Positions 1 to 7,436 are shown, counted from the stretch's first letter. The stretch is DNA of 20,677 nt from Brevundimonas sp. UBA5936 (GCA_002430835.1 DJDA01000044.1:1-20677); one strand, 5' to 3'. Program-made: numbers and translations. The notes: a model not told the origin generated them from the sequence alone.

Positions 1-1
1 C

Positions 2-460
2 CCGGCCGAAGCGCCCGCCGCCGCGCCCAAGGCGGAAGACGCTGCGGCGACGGCGCCCGCAACGGCCCCCGCAACGACCCTGGCCGCCGCCGAGAGAAGC
101 GCCGACTTCCGCCGCACCGATCCGGCCCAGGCTGACCTCAAGCTGATCGAGGAAGGCGCCGAATGGCGCGTGCTGATCCGCGCCGGGGGCGTTCCGAACG
201 GCGGGGCCACGGCGGCGGATTGCGAGCTTCAGGCGCGCGGCGCCCAGGACCGCGACGACGTCATCCACGCCAAGCTGATCCCGTTCGAAGGGGAGCTGAA
301 CGAACTGACGGCGGCCGACATCGGCGCCGACGCGCCGGTCGTCACGGTGCGCGTGGGGCCGGAAGGCGCCTTCGTCGAGGACAGCACGGCCGCTAACCGC
401 TTCTGCGGCATGGGCTCTGACATCTCAGGCTTCTACAGCCGCACCCAGACGCCGGACTGA
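2..460 (+). CDS. Hypothetical protein, C-terminal part (5' end outside window)
   Basis: The reading frame is open from the first bases and ends at TGA 458-460, so only the last 152 codons are present. The visible part starts with a low-complexity Ala/Pro/Thr stretch of about 35 residues, which looks like a flexible linker. A compact region of about 115 residues follows, beginning around SADFRRTDP. It contains two cysteines (in ADCELQA and RFCGMG) and ends GFYSRTQTPD. The linker suggests an exported or multi-domain protein, but the N-terminus that would show this is missing. I do not recognise the family and assign no function. It is convergent with the next gene, 14 bases away. Codon use and GC match the neighbours, so the frame is likely real. 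Confidence 0.7.
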   Translation, partial: PAEAPAAAPKAEDAAATAPATAPATTLAAAERSADFRRTDPAQADLKLIEEGAEWRVLIRAGGVPNGGATAADCELQARGAQDRDDVIHAKLIPFEGELNELTAADIGADAPVVTVRVGPEGAFVEDSTAANRFCGMGSDISGFYSRTQTPD

Positions 461-474
461 CGGCGTATCAGGGG

Positions 475-741
475 CTAGAGGCCGACGTCCCAGACGCCCG
501 CGTCGCGCATGCGGCATTCGCGGGCTTCTGCGGCGCGGCCGCCCATGTCCTGGGCCATGCCGCGAATGGCGTCGGACACCGTGGTCTTGTGCAGGCCGGG
601 CGTCACCGCATGGATGAAGGCGCACCCCGCCAGGCGCAGCAGCTTGAAGCCGAAACGCGACGAAGCGGCCATATGTTCGAGATAGGTCTCGTCGACCTCA
701 CGCGGGTGATCGCGGAACAGGCGGTTGAAAGCGTTCGACAT
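475..741 (-). CDS. Small DUF6356-type protein
   Basis: This 88-residue protein has a segment near the start, FRDHPREVDETYLEHM, followed by FGFKLLRLAGCAFIHAVTPGL and a short tail with SDAIRGM. The order (HP..V.ETY.EH, then a hydrophobic stretch with an HA.xP motif, then a T.SD.IR motif) matches my memory of small DUF6356 proteins of alphaproteobacteria, whose function is unknown. Residues about 30-50 could form one membrane-associated helix. The start is ATG at 739-741. No Shine-Dalgarno is obvious, but a GCTAGGC element lies seven bases upstream, so a leaderless mRNA is possible. The gene is divergent from glutaryl-CoA dehydrogenase. The tail after about residue 65 is richer in Arg/Glu/Cys and not clearly part of the domain. 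Confidence 0.65.
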   Translation of the reverse strand: MSNAFNRLFRDHPREVDETYLEHMAASSRFGFKLLRLAGCAFIHAVTPGLHKTTVSDAIRGMAQDMGGRAAEARECRMRDAGVWDVGL

Positions 742-882
742 GAAGACAGCCTAGCGTGTTCGCGCCGGTCCCTCTACCCGGCCGCCGCATTCTGGCCTAA
801 ACCCGCCGTAGCAACAGGGGGCGCTTCGTCACGCCGCTTCAACCTCGCGTGAGGCCCCTGCCGAGATCTAAAAGGACGACCG

Positions 883-2073
883 ATGGCCGACGGCAAGACC
901 ACTTCCGCCCAAACTTTCCGCTGGGAAGACCCCTTCGACCTGACGGGCCGTCTGACCGACGAGGAGCGGATGGTGCAGGACGCGGCGCGGTCCTATGCGC
1001 GCGAGGCCCTGCTGCCGCGCGTCGTCGTCGCCTTCCGCGACGAGGTGTTTGATCGCGCCATCATGACCGAGATGGGCGAGATGGGCTTCCTAGGCGCCAT
1101 GCTGCCGGAACAGTACGGCGGTTCCGAAGCGTCGCACGTCGCCTATGGCCTGATCGCCCGCGAGGTCGAGGCGATCGACAGCGGCTATCGTTCGGCCATG
1201 TCGGTGCAGTCGTCGCTGGCCATGTACCCGATTTACGCCTTCGGTTCCGAAGAGCAAAAGATGAAGTTTCTGCCCAAGATGGCGGCGGGCGAGCTGGTCG
1301 GCTGCTTCGGCCTGACCGAGGCGGACGGCGGGTCGGACCCGGCCTCGATGAAGACCACGGCGGTCGCGGTCGACGGCGGCTATCGTCTGAACGGCGGCAA
1401 ATACTGGATCACCAACTCGCCGATCGCCGACCTGGCCATCGTCTGGGCCAAGCTTGACGGCGTGATCCGCGGCTTCATCGTCGAGCGCGACTTCGACGGC
1501 TTCACCACGGGCAAGATCGGCGACAAGCTCAGCTTGCGCGCCTCGGTGACGGGCGACATCGGCCTGAACGACGTCTTCGTGCCGGAAGCCAACATCCTGC
1601 CGGGCGTGCAGGGTCTGCGCGGGCCGTTCTCCTGCCTGAACAAGGCGCGCTTCGGCATCGCCTGGGGCGCCATGGGCGCGGCCGAGTTCTGCTTCCACGC
1701 CAGCCGCGACTATGTGGCCGAGCGCACCCTGTTCGGCCGCCCGCTGTCGTCGCGCCAGCTGGTGCAGAAGAAGCTGGCCGACATGCAGACCGAGATCTTC
1801 CTCGGCTTCGAGGGCGCCTACGCCCTGGGCCGTCTGCTGGACACGGGCGCCTGGGTTCCCGAGGCCATCAGCCTGATGAAGCGCAACAACTGCGGCAAGG
1901 CCCTGGCCGTGGCGCGCGAGGCCCGCGACATGCACGGCGGGGCCGGAATCACCGGCGAGCTGCACGTCATGCGCCACGCCATGAACCTGGAGACGGTCAA
2001 CACCTATGAGGGCGCGCACGACGTCCACGCCCTGATCCTGGGCCGTGCGATCACGGGCGAAGCCGCCTTCTGA
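883..2073 (+). CDS. gcdH: Glutaryl-CoA dehydrogenase (acyl-CoA dehydrogenase family)
   Basis: This 396-residue FAD enzyme should oxidise and decarboxylate glutaryl-CoA to crotonyl-CoA in lysine/tryptophan and glutarate breakdown, passing electrons to ETF. It follows the human enzyme closely over the full length: YRSAMSVQSSLAMYPIYAFG, CFGLTEADGGSDPASM (flavin-binding region), KYWITNSPIADLAIVWA, KLSLRASVTG, RFGIAWGAMGA, LMKRNNCGKAL and RHAMNLETVNTYEGAHD. The Glu in TYEG (E376) is the catalytic base position, and the TYEG-HD-HALILGRA ending is typical of GCDH rather than short-chain dehydrogenases. The start is ATG 883 with AAAGGA at 871-876. It is likely a single-gene unit, with a hairpin after the stop. 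Nothing in the sequence looks truncated or transferred. Another acyl-CoA substrate is possible but less likely. Confidence 0.93.
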   Translation: MADGKTTSAQTFRWEDPFDLTGRLTDEERMVQDAARSYAREALLPRVVVAFRDEVFDRAIMTEMGEMGFLGAMLPEQYGGSEASHVAYGLIAREVEAIDSGYRSAMSVQSSLAMYPIYAFGSEEQKMKFLPKMAAGELVGCFGLTEADGGSDPASMKTTAVAVDGGYRLNGGKYWITNSPIADLAIVWAKLDGVIRGFIVERDFDGFTTGKIGDKLSLRASVTGDIGLNDVFVPEANILPGVQGLRGPFSCLNKARFGIAWGAMGAAEFCFHASRDYVAERTLFGRPLSSRQLVQKKLADMQTEIFLGFEGAYALGRLLDTGAWVPEAISLMKRNNCGKALAVAREARDMHGGAGITGELHVMRHAMNLETVNTYEGAHDVHALILGRAITGEAAF

Positions 2074-2088
2074 GACAAGCGTTGCAGA

Positions 2089-2129
2089 AAACGCGCGACG
2101 CGACGATCCTTTGCCGTTGTCGCGCGTTT
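2089..2129 (+). terminator. Hairpin downstream of glutaryl-CoA dehydrogenase
   Basis: AAACGCGCGAC (2089-2099) and GTCGCGCGTTT (2119-2129) are perfect 11-bp arms around a 19-base loop, 15 bases after the stop. The right arm ends in TTT followed by GTCT, so the U-tract is short. It is probably the dehydrogenase terminator. It also sits in the leader of the protease gene that follows. Confidence 0.5.
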
Positions 2130-2200
2130 GTCTCGCCTGCGGGGCGGCGATGCTCGCCCGTCTGTCGGCCGAAGGCGGTCGGCGCCTGAAGGAAATCGGA

Positions 2201-3547
2201 ATGACGAAACACAGCCTGCTGGCCGGCGCCGCCCTGGCGATCTTCAGCTTCAGCGGCATGGCTCAGGCTGCGCCCGCGGCCGCGACGGCGACCACCGTCC
2301 AGTCGCCCGTGGCGGCCATGCCCTATGACGCCCGACGCGGCGTCTTCACCTTCGCCGCCGGCCTGGAGGACAGCCTGCCCGCCGTGGTTCAGGTGACGAC
2401 CCTGGGTCAGTCGCGCGGCCCCACCTCGGCGAACAACCCCAAGCCCTCGCAGGGCGGTTCGGGCGTCATTATCGACACGCGCGAAGGCATCATCGTCACC
2501 AACCACCACGTCATCGAGAACGGCCAGAAGTTCACGGTCGACCTGATCGACGGGCGGCTGTTCGACGCCACCCTGATCGGCGCGGACAAGGCGACGGACA
2601 TCGCCGTGCTGAAGATCGACGCCACGGGCCTGTCGCAGGTGGCGACGGTGGATTCCGACACCCTGCGCAGCGGCGACCTGGCCTTCGCGGTCGGCTATCC
2701 CCTGGGCCTGGACCAGACCCTGACCATGGGCGTCATCTCAGGCCTGAACCGCTCGGGCATGGGCGACGCCATCGAGGACTACATTCAGACGGACGCGGCG
2801 GTGAACTCGGGCAATTCGGGCGGGCCGCTGCTGGACAGCCGGGGGCGCCTGATCGGCATCAACACCGCCATCCTGTCGGGCGGTTTCGGCGGCGGCAACG
2901 ACGGCATCGCCTTCGCCGTGCCGACGCGCATCATGATGTTCGTGGTCGATCAGTTGCGCGCCACCGGCGAGGTCAAGCGCGGCCGCGTCGGCCTGGGCCT
3001 CGGCTCCCTGACGGCCGAGCGTGCGCGCGAGGTCGGGCTGAACATCGTGCGCGGCGCCGTGGTCTATGACGTCGAGCCGGGCTCGGCGGGCGAGAAGGCG
3101 GGGCTGAAGCCCGGCGACGTGCTGACGCGCATCCAGGACCGCCCGGTGGCCAACGCCGGTTCGGTCCAGGCCACGGTCGGCATCGCTCGCGCCGGAACCC
3201 AGATGCCGGTCGTCTATCTGCGCGACGGCCGTGAGGCCTCGACCCGGTTGACGATCGAGCCGTCCGATCCGGCGCCGGTGCGCGTCGGCGCGCAAGCGGC
3301 CATGGCGCGCGGCCTGACGGTGCGCAATCTGGCTTCAGGACGCGGGGCTCAGATCGCCGTGGTCGAGGCCGGGTCTTCCGCCGCCGCCGCCGGCTTCCAG
3401 GCCGGTGATGTGGTGGTTCAGGCGAACGGCGCCGAGATCGCCGACATGAAGGATCTGGCCCAGCGGCTTCAGGCGGCGGGCGAGACGGTCGTGCCGGTCA
3501 TCGTGCTGCGCGACAACGAACGGGTCGAGATCGACCTGCCGGCCTGA
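2201..3547 (+). CDS. Periplasmic HtrA/DegQ-type serine endoprotease, two PDZ domains
   Basis: This 448-residue trypsin-like protease should degrade or refold damaged envelope proteins. An N-terminal signal peptide (MTKHSLLAG... with cleavage likely after AQA, residue 23) sends it to the periplasm. The protease domain spans about 55-245. Its catalytic triad is His103 in TNHHVIENG, Asp133 in ATDIAVLKI and Ser206 in VNSGNSGGPLLD. PDZ1 covers about 255-355 (GRVGLGLGSL, then GSAGEKAGLKPGDVLTRI). PDZ2 covers about 365-448 (GSSAAAAGFQAGDVVVQANG). I chose ATG 2201 because AAGGAA lies just upstream and the signal peptide begins there. The frame stays open for 52 codons further upstream, but these run into the previous gene and its hairpin. 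Length and domain order fit DegP/DegQ/MucD, although the long LA-loop insert of E. coli DegP is absent, which favours DegQ/MucD. Confidence 0.92.
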   Translation: MTKHSLLAGAALAIFSFSGMAQAAPAAATATTVQSPVAAMPYDARRGVFTFAAGLEDSLPAVVQVTTLGQSRGPTSANNPKPSQGGSGVIIDTREGIIVTNHHVIENGQKFTVDLIDGRLFDATLIGADKATDIAVLKIDATGLSQVATVDSDTLRSGDLAFAVGYPLGLDQTLTMGVISGLNRSGMGDAIEDYIQTDAAVNSGNSGGPLLDSRGRLIGINTAILSGGFGGGNDGIAFAVPTRIMMFVVDQLRATGEVKRGRVGLGLGSLTAERAREVGLNIVRGAVVYDVEPGSAGEKAGLKPGDVLTRIQDRPVANAGSVQATVGIARAGTQMPVVYLRDGREASTRLTIEPSDPAPVRVGAQAAMARGLTVRNLASGRGAQIAVVEAGSSAAAAGFQAGDVVVQANGAEIADMKDLAQRLQAAGETVVPVIVLRDNERVEIDLPA

Positions 3548-3572
3548 TCGCGCCATCTGAAGCTCTATGGAA

Positions 3573-3603
3573 TCGCCCGCGTGACCCGGCGTCGCGCGGG
3601 CGA
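3573..3603 (+). terminator. Hairpin downstream of the HtrA/DegQ-type protease
   Basis: TCGCCCGCG (3573-3581) and CGCGGGCGA (3595-3603) form a perfect 9-bp stem with a 13-base loop, 25 bases after the protease stop. It is followed by AGTCTTGTG, a poor U-tract. Position and strength fit a terminator, possibly an inefficient one. Confidence 0.5.
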
Positions 3604-3637
3604 AGTCTTGTGCGTCTGGCTGGAAGCGGACAGCAAA

Positions 3638-3682
3638 ACGCCCGCGCTGCCGGGGAGGGGGAGGAGGGGCAGGCGCGGGCGT
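3638..3682 (-). terminator. fabB 3'-UTR terminator-like hairpin with CU-rich loop
   Basis: Read on the minus strand, arms ACGCCCGCGCCTGCC (3682-3668) and GGCAGCGCGGGCGT (3651-3638) pair over 14 bp with one bulged C. They enclose the 16-base loop CCTCCTCCCCCTCCCC, and the right arm runs into TTTT. It lies about 194 bases after the fabB stop, so it would end the fabA-fabB transcript. The loop is complementary to Shine-Dalgarno sequences. That is a known feature of several alphaproteobacterial small RNAs and is discussed in the findings. Confidence 0.6.
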
Positions 3683-3875
3683 CGCTTGGAGGAAGCATCG
3701 ACCCGCCGAAGCCCTTTACGCGGAAAAATCCAGGGGGCTGGGGGGGCTGTTCAGGATCCGGGACTTTTCCGAACTCCGACGGGCCGATGATGCATGTGTG
3801 CGCGCCGTTCCGGGCGGGCGAAGGACCGAATGGGGGCGTTTTCGTGTCGTTTCGTATTTTCCCGATCGGTGAAGC

Positions 3876-5105
3876 TTAGACCTTCGACAGGATCAGGGTG
3901 GCGTTGGTGCCGCCGAAGCCGAAGCTGTTGGACATGACGTGCTTCAGTTCGCCGTCGTGGCGCTGACGCAGGATCGGCATCCCCTCGAACTCGGGGTCCA
4001 GGTTCTCGATGTGGGCGCTCTCGGCCGCGAAGCCGTGCTTCATCATCAGCAGGCAGTAGATGGCTTCCTGCGCGCCCGCTGCGCCCAGCGAGTGGCCTGT
4101 CAGCGACTTGGTCGAGGAGATCATCGGCATGGCGTCGCCGAAGACGTTGCGCACCGCGCCCATCTCCTTCAAGTCGCCGACCGGCGTCGAGGTGCCGTGC
4201 GGGTTCAGATAGTCGATCTTCGGGTTGCCGGCCATCTCCAGCGCGATTTTCATGCAGCGCTCGGCGCCCTCGCCCGAGGGGGCCACCATGTCGTAGCCGT
4301 CCGAGTTGGCGCCGTAGCCGGTGACTTCGGCGTAGATGGTCGCGCCGCGCGCCACGGCGCGTTCGTACTCTTCCAGCACCACGATGCCTGCGCCGCCGGC
4401 GATGACGAAGCCGTCGCGCGTCGTGTCATAGGCGCGGCTAGCCTTGTCCGGGGTGTCGTTGAAGTTGGAGGACATGGCGCCCATGGCGTCGAACATGTTC
4501 GACATGGACCAGTCGATGTCCTCGCAGCCGCCCGCGAAGACCACATCCTGCTTGCCCCAGGCGATCTGCTCGGCGGCCGCGCCGATGCAGTGTGCGCTGG
4601 TCGCGCAGGCCGAGCTGATCGAATAGTTGATGCCCTTCAGCTCGAACCAGGTGGCCAGCACGGCCGAGGGGCCGGACGCCATGGCCTTGGGCACGGCGAA
4701 GGGGCCGACGCGCTTGGGCGAGCCCTTTTCGACCGTGGTGGCCGCCGCCTGCAGGATGACCTGGGTCGAGGGGCCGCCCTCGCCGACGATCAGGCCGATG
4801 CGCTCGTTCTTGATTTCGTCGGCGGACAGGCCGCTGTCCTTCAGCGCCTCTTCAAAGGCGATGTGCGCCCAGGCCGTGCCGTTGGCCAGGAAGCGCGCGG
4901 CGCGACGGTCGACCAGCGGCGCCCAGTCCTCGGCCGTATGACCCAGGGCGGGCGGCGCCCAGACCTGGGAGCGGAAGCCGTATTTGGCGTGGTCGGCGGC
5001 GTGCTGGACGCCCGACTTGGCGTCGCGCAGGGAGGCCGCGACCTGATCCTGGCCGGTGCCGATGGAAGAGACGATGCCCAGTCCGGTGACGACGACACGC
5101 CGCAT
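3876..5105 (-). CDS. fabB: 3-oxoacyl-[acyl-carrier-protein] synthase I
   Basis: This 409-residue ketoacyl-ACP synthase condenses malonyl-ACP with acyl-ACP in cytoplasmic fatty acid synthesis. FabB is the enzyme that extends the cis-unsaturated intermediate made by FabA. The catalytic Cys-His-His set is visible: Cys167 in SISSACATSAHCIG, His303 in NPHGTSTPVGD and His338 in STKSLTGHSLGAAG, with Lys333 beside it. The C-terminal glycine-rich motif SNSFGFGGTNATL is intact. I chose ATG 5103-5105 (MRRVVVTGLGIVSSIG), where every family member starts. The frame is open 19 codons further up, but that would remove most of the spacer to fabA. It is downstream of fabA with a 63-base gap on the same strand, so they are very likely one operon. 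Pairing with fabA argues for FabB rather than FabF. Confidence 0.94.
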   Translation of the reverse strand: MRRVVVTGLGIVSSIGTGQDQVAASLRDAKSGVQHAADHAKYGFRSQVWAPPALGHTAEDWAPLVDRRAARFLANGTAWAHIAFEEALKDSGLSADEIKNERIGLIVGEGGPSTQVILQAAATTVEKGSPKRVGPFAVPKAMASGPSAVLATWFELKGINYSISSACATSAHCIGAAAEQIAWGKQDVVFAGGCEDIDWSMSNMFDAMGAMSSNFNDTPDKASRAYDTTRDGFVIAGGAGIVVLEEYERAVARGATIYAEVTGYGANSDGYDMVAPSGEGAERCMKIALEMAGNPKIDYLNPHGTSTPVGDLKEMGAVRNVFGDAMPMISSTKSLTGHSLGAAGAQEAIYCLLMMKHGFAAESAHIENLDPEFEGMPILRQRHDGELKHVMSNSFGFGGTNATLILSKV

Positions 5106-5168
5106 GGTGTTTCCAATCCTACAAAGTCTGCGGACGCCGCGTTGGCCGCGGCTATCCATCAAGTGGGG

Positions 5169-5708
5169 TCAGGCGGCGTCCGGTTCCACCGGGGCCGCGC
5201 CGCCGAACAGGCCGACGCGCATATCGGCGCAAGTATAGATGACCTCGCCGTCGGCCTCGAGCACGCCGTCGGCGATGCCCATGACCAGCTTGCGGTTGAT
5301 GACACGCTTCAGGTGGACCTTATAGACCACCTTCTTGACGTCCGGCGTCACCTGGCCGGTGAACTTGACCTCGCCGACGCCCAGCGCCCGGCCCTTGCCC
5401 GGTCCGCCGATCCAGCCGAGGTAGAAGCCGACCAGCTGCCACATGGCGTCCAGGCCCAGGCAGCCCGGCATGACCGGATCGCCGATGAAGTGGCACTGGA
5501 AGAACCAGAGGTCCGGGTTGATGTCGAGTTCCGCCTCGACATAGCCCTTGCCGTAGTCGCCTCCGTCGGCGCTGATGGTCTTGATCCGGTCGAACATCAG
5601 CATGGGCGGGGCCGGCAGCTGGGCGTTGCCCGGACCGAACAGCTCGCCCCGGCCCGAGGCCAGCAGGCCTTCGTGATCGAACGACGACGGATATTGCGAC
5701 TGGCTCAA
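5169..5708 (-). CDS. fabA: 3-hydroxydecanoyl-[ACP] dehydratase/isomerase, TTG start
   Basis: This 179-residue hot-dog-fold enzyme dehydrates 3-hydroxydecanoyl-ACP and isomerises trans-2- to cis-3-decenoyl-ACP, the branch point to unsaturated fatty acids. The active-site segment is WFFQCHFIGDPVMPGCLGLDAMWQ in outline, with His73 and Asp87 in the FabA positions. GRGELFG near the start and GRALGVGEVKFTGQV are also typical. The only usable start is TTG 5708-5706 (MSQSQYPSS). There is an in-frame TAA at 5744-5742, no ATG or GTG between it and the TTG, and the next Met is residue 36, inside the fold. GGAG at 5722-5719 sits ten bases upstream. fabB follows 63 bases downstream and an SH3-domain gene precedes it by 80 bases. 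Confidence 0.94.
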   Translation of the reverse strand: MSQSQYPSSFDHEGLLASGRGELFGPGNAQLPAPPMLMFDRIKTISADGGDYGKGYVEAELDINPDLWFFQCHFIGDPVMPGCLGLDAMWQLVGFYLGWIGGPGKGRALGVGEVKFTGQVTPDVKKVVYKVHLKRVINRKLVMGIADGVLEADGEVIYTCADMRVGLFGGAAPVEPDAA

Positions 5709-5788
5709 GGGAAATCGGCTCCGAAAGGTGTTGCTGGCGGGTTACACGACCCAGAGGCCGCGCTCAACCATGCCGTCACTATATGAGA

Positions 5789-6361
5789 TCAGGAGGCGCG
5801 ACCGGCGCCGGCCGGCCGGGCGGCGTTGCACAGAGCCCGTTCCTGGGTTCCGAAGACGGCGCGTTCGGCGACCCAGCCGCGCAGCTTGCGCGCCCGCACC
5901 CGGCACCAGCCGTCCTCGCACTCGTCCAGGGGGATCAGGGCGTTCGGCGACAAAAGGGCGCGGACCGAGGCGGTCTCGGACCGGCCCGTGCGGATCGGCA
6001 CCGCTTCGTCCGAGCGGTTGAAGACGCTGCGGCGGCCCGAGGCGACGGTGCGGTGGATCCAGGCGACGGACCCTTCCGGGTCGCAGATCTTGCGCCATTC
6101 GCGCGTCTCGGCGATCACCTGCACCGGCAGGCCCGCGGCGCGATATTCCCACAGGATGCGGTAGTCGAGGCCCGGCCCCTGGCGCGCTCGCACCTGCGAC
6201 GATTTCAGCGTCACCCAGCGCGGCACCTCCAGCCCCGTCGGGGTCGGGCGGCCGTCGGGCATGGTCGAGCCCGCCGCCAACAGAACGCCGGTCATGAGGA
6301 CAGCGGCGAGGGCCGCGACGCGAGGCGCCCTTTTGAACCTGACCGCAGCTTTGCTAGACAC
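5789..6361 (-). CDS. Exported SH3-domain protein
   Basis: This 190-residue protein has a basic N-terminus and a hydrophobic stretch (about residues 14-31, AALAAVLMTGVLLAAGS) that looks like a signal peptide or anchor, so it should act in the periplasm. Two bacterial SH3-like repeats follow. The first (about 49-105) has VRARQGPGLDYRILWEYRAAG and ends GSVAWIHRTV. The second (about 115-170) ends DGWCRVRARKLRGWV. Such domains often bind cell-wall peptides, but no catalytic domain is present, so the role is unknown. The start is GTG 6361-6359, since no better start precedes the signal sequence. It lies 80 bases upstream of fabA on the same strand, and co-transcription is possible but unproven. Its 5' end overlaps the promoter of the divergent dehydrogenase gene. 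Confidence 0.82.
   Translation of the reverse strand: MSSKAAVRFKRAPRVAALAAVLMTGVLLAAGSTMPDGRPTPTGLEVPRWVTLKSSQVRARQGPGLDYRILWEYRAAGLPVQVIAETREWRKICDPEGSVAWIHRTVASGRRSVFNRSDEAVPIRTGRSETASVRALLSPNALIPLDECEDGWCRVRARKLRGWVAERAVFGTQERALCNAARPAGAGRAS
6333..6360 (+). promoter_or_regulatory. Predicted housekeeping promoter of the D-2-hydroxyacid dehydrogenase
   Basis: TTGAAC (6333-6338), a 16-base spacer and TAGACA (6355-6360, within GCTAGACA) fit the Caulobacter-type pattern TTGAC / GCTANA. Transcription would start near 6366-6367, giving a leader of about 48 bases. The site lies within the first codons of the divergent SH3 gene. Confidence 0.5.
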
Positions 6362-6371
6362 CGAATATCGA

Positions 6372-6386
6372 CCCGTTCCGAACGGG
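6372..6386. promoter_or_regulatory. Perfect 7+1+7 palindrome, candidate operator
   Basis: CCCGTTC-C-GAACGGG is a perfect inverted repeat with a one-base centre. It begins about six bases after the predicted start of transcription of the dehydrogenase gene and 11 bases before the divergent SH3 gene. A repressor bound here could control either gene. I cannot name the regulator. It does not fit the alphaproteobacterial LexA spacing (GTTC-N7-GTTC). Confidence 0.4.
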
Positions 6387-6414
6387 CGCCGCCCGTGGAA
6401 AACCCAGGTCTCCT

Positions 6415-7401
6415 ATGTCTGCTCGCAAGCTTAAGGTCGTATTAACCAGACGCCTGCCTGACGTGGTCGAAACGCGGATGCGCGAACTTTTCGACGCCGA
6501 GCTGAACCTGACCGACCGGCCCATGTCGCGCGATGAACTGGCCGCGGCCCTGCAACGGGCTGATGTGCTGGCGCCGACCATCACCGACCATCTGGACGCC
6601 GAACTGATCGCAGGCGCAGGCGAACAGCTGAAGATGATCGCCAACTTCGGCGCGGGCGTGGATCACATCGACATCGACGCCGCCGTCGGACGCGGCATCA
6701 TCGTCACCAATACGCCGGGCGTCCTGACCGAGGACACGGCCGATCTGGGCATGAGCCTGATCCTGGCCGTCAGCCGTCGCATCGTCGAGGGCGCGGGCGT
6801 GGTCGAGGCCGGGCGTTTCGAGGGCTGGAGCCCGACCTGGATGTGCGGCCGCAAGCTGTGGGGCAAGCGTCTGGGCATCGTCGGCATGGGCCGTATCGGT
6901 CAGGCCCTGGCCCGCCGCGCCAAGGCCTTCGGCATGCAGGTCCACTATCACAACCGCAAGCCCGTCCCCGACATGATCGCCGAGGAGCTGGGCGCCACCT
7001 GGTGGGACGATCTGGACCAGATGCTGGCGCGGATGGACGTCATCTCGCTGAACTGCCCGGCGACGAAGGAGACGCACCATCTTCTGTCGGCCGAGCGTCT
7101 GGCCCGGCTTCAGCCGCACGCCATCGTGGTCAACACCGCGCGCGGCGAACTGATCGACGAGGCCGCCCTGGTCGAGGCGCTGGACCGCCGCGCCCTGTTC
7201 GGCGTCGGCCTGGATGTGTTCGAGAACGAGCCGAAGGTGCATCCCGGCCTGATCGGCCGCCCGAACGTGGTGCTGCTGCCTCACCTCGGCTCGGCCACGA
7301 TCGAGGCGCGTCAGGATATGGGCGACCGGGTGATCGCCAACATCATGACCTATCAGAACGGCCACCGTCCGCCGGATCGCGTCAGTCCAGCGATGCTGTA
7401 G
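6415..7401 (+). CDS. D-2-hydroxyacid dehydrogenase (glyoxylate/hydroxypyruvate reductase-like)
   Basis: This 328-residue cytoplasmic enzyme should reduce a 2-oxoacid such as glyoxylate or hydroxypyruvate to the D-hydroxyacid. The Rossmann motif is G157-M-G159-R-I-G162 in GIVGMGRIGQ. The second strand ends in HNRKP (R181) where NAD enzymes have Asp, which favours NADP(H). The catalytic set is Arg243 in NTARGELIDE, Glu272 in ENEPKVHP and His290 in LLPHLGSAT. ANFGAGVDHID and TPGVLTEDTADL are family signatures of the GRHPR/D-glycerate dehydrogenase group. ATG 6415 is the natural start. The gene stands alone, with its own promoter and a hairpin at the stop. The exact substrate cannot be read from the sequence. 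Confidence 0.9.
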   Translation: MSARKLKVVLTRRLPDVVETRMRELFDAELNLTDRPMSRDELAAALQRADVLAPTITDHLDAELIAGAGEQLKMIANFGAGVDHIDIDAAVGRGIIVTNTPGVLTEDTADLGMSLILAVSRRIVEGAGVVEAGRFEGWSPTWMCGRKLWGKRLGIVGMGRIGQALARRAKAFGMQVHYHNRKPVPDMIAEELGATWWDDLDQMLARMDVISLNCPATKETHHLLSAERLARLQPHAIVVNTARGELIDEAALVEALDRRALFGVGLDVFENEPKVHPGLIGRPNVVLLPHLGSATIEARQDMGDRVIANIMTYQNGHRPPDRVSPAML

Positions 7402-7423
7402 AGCGAAACTCAGATCTTCGCTC
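7401..7423. terminator. Short hairpin between convergent genes
   Basis: GAGCGAA (7401-7407) and TTCGCTC (7417-7423) form a 7-bp stem starting on the last base of the dehydrogenase stop codon. The moeB-like gene ends 13 bases further on, so the hairpin could serve both strands. It has no U-tract on either strand. Confidence 0.35.
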
Positions 7424-7436
7424 CAGAACAATGAGT

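Larger units (their letters stand above)
3548..3875. other. Gene-free region between convergent protease and fabB genes
   Basis: These 328 bases lie between two convergent genes and hold no convincing coding sequence. They contain a plus-strand hairpin for the protease (3573-3603) and a large minus-strand hairpin with a CU-rich loop (3638-3682). There is also a smaller C-rich minus-strand hairpin at about 3728-3757: CCAG-CCCC-CTGG followed by ATTTTT when read leftward, within an ATCC/GGAT outer pair. The base composition is unusual for the window, with G runs on the plus strand at 3652-3669 and 3733-3746. The plus-strand frame through 3610-3879 has no codon bias or recognisable protein and I reject it as a gene. 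Confidence 0.6.

Noticed and set aside
2045..2200. Upstream extension of the protease gene
   Set aside because: The extra 52 codons overlap gcdH and its terminator, and the signal peptide with RBS begins at 2201.
3610..3879. Possible small gene downstream of the protease
   Set aside because: It runs through two hairpins and G-rich tracts, has no RBS and has no recognisable protein.
3939..5786. Long plus-strand open frame opposite fabB and fabA
   Set aside because: The minus-strand FabB and FabA proteins carry complete catalytic motifs. The plus-strand frame has none and shows shadow-type composition.
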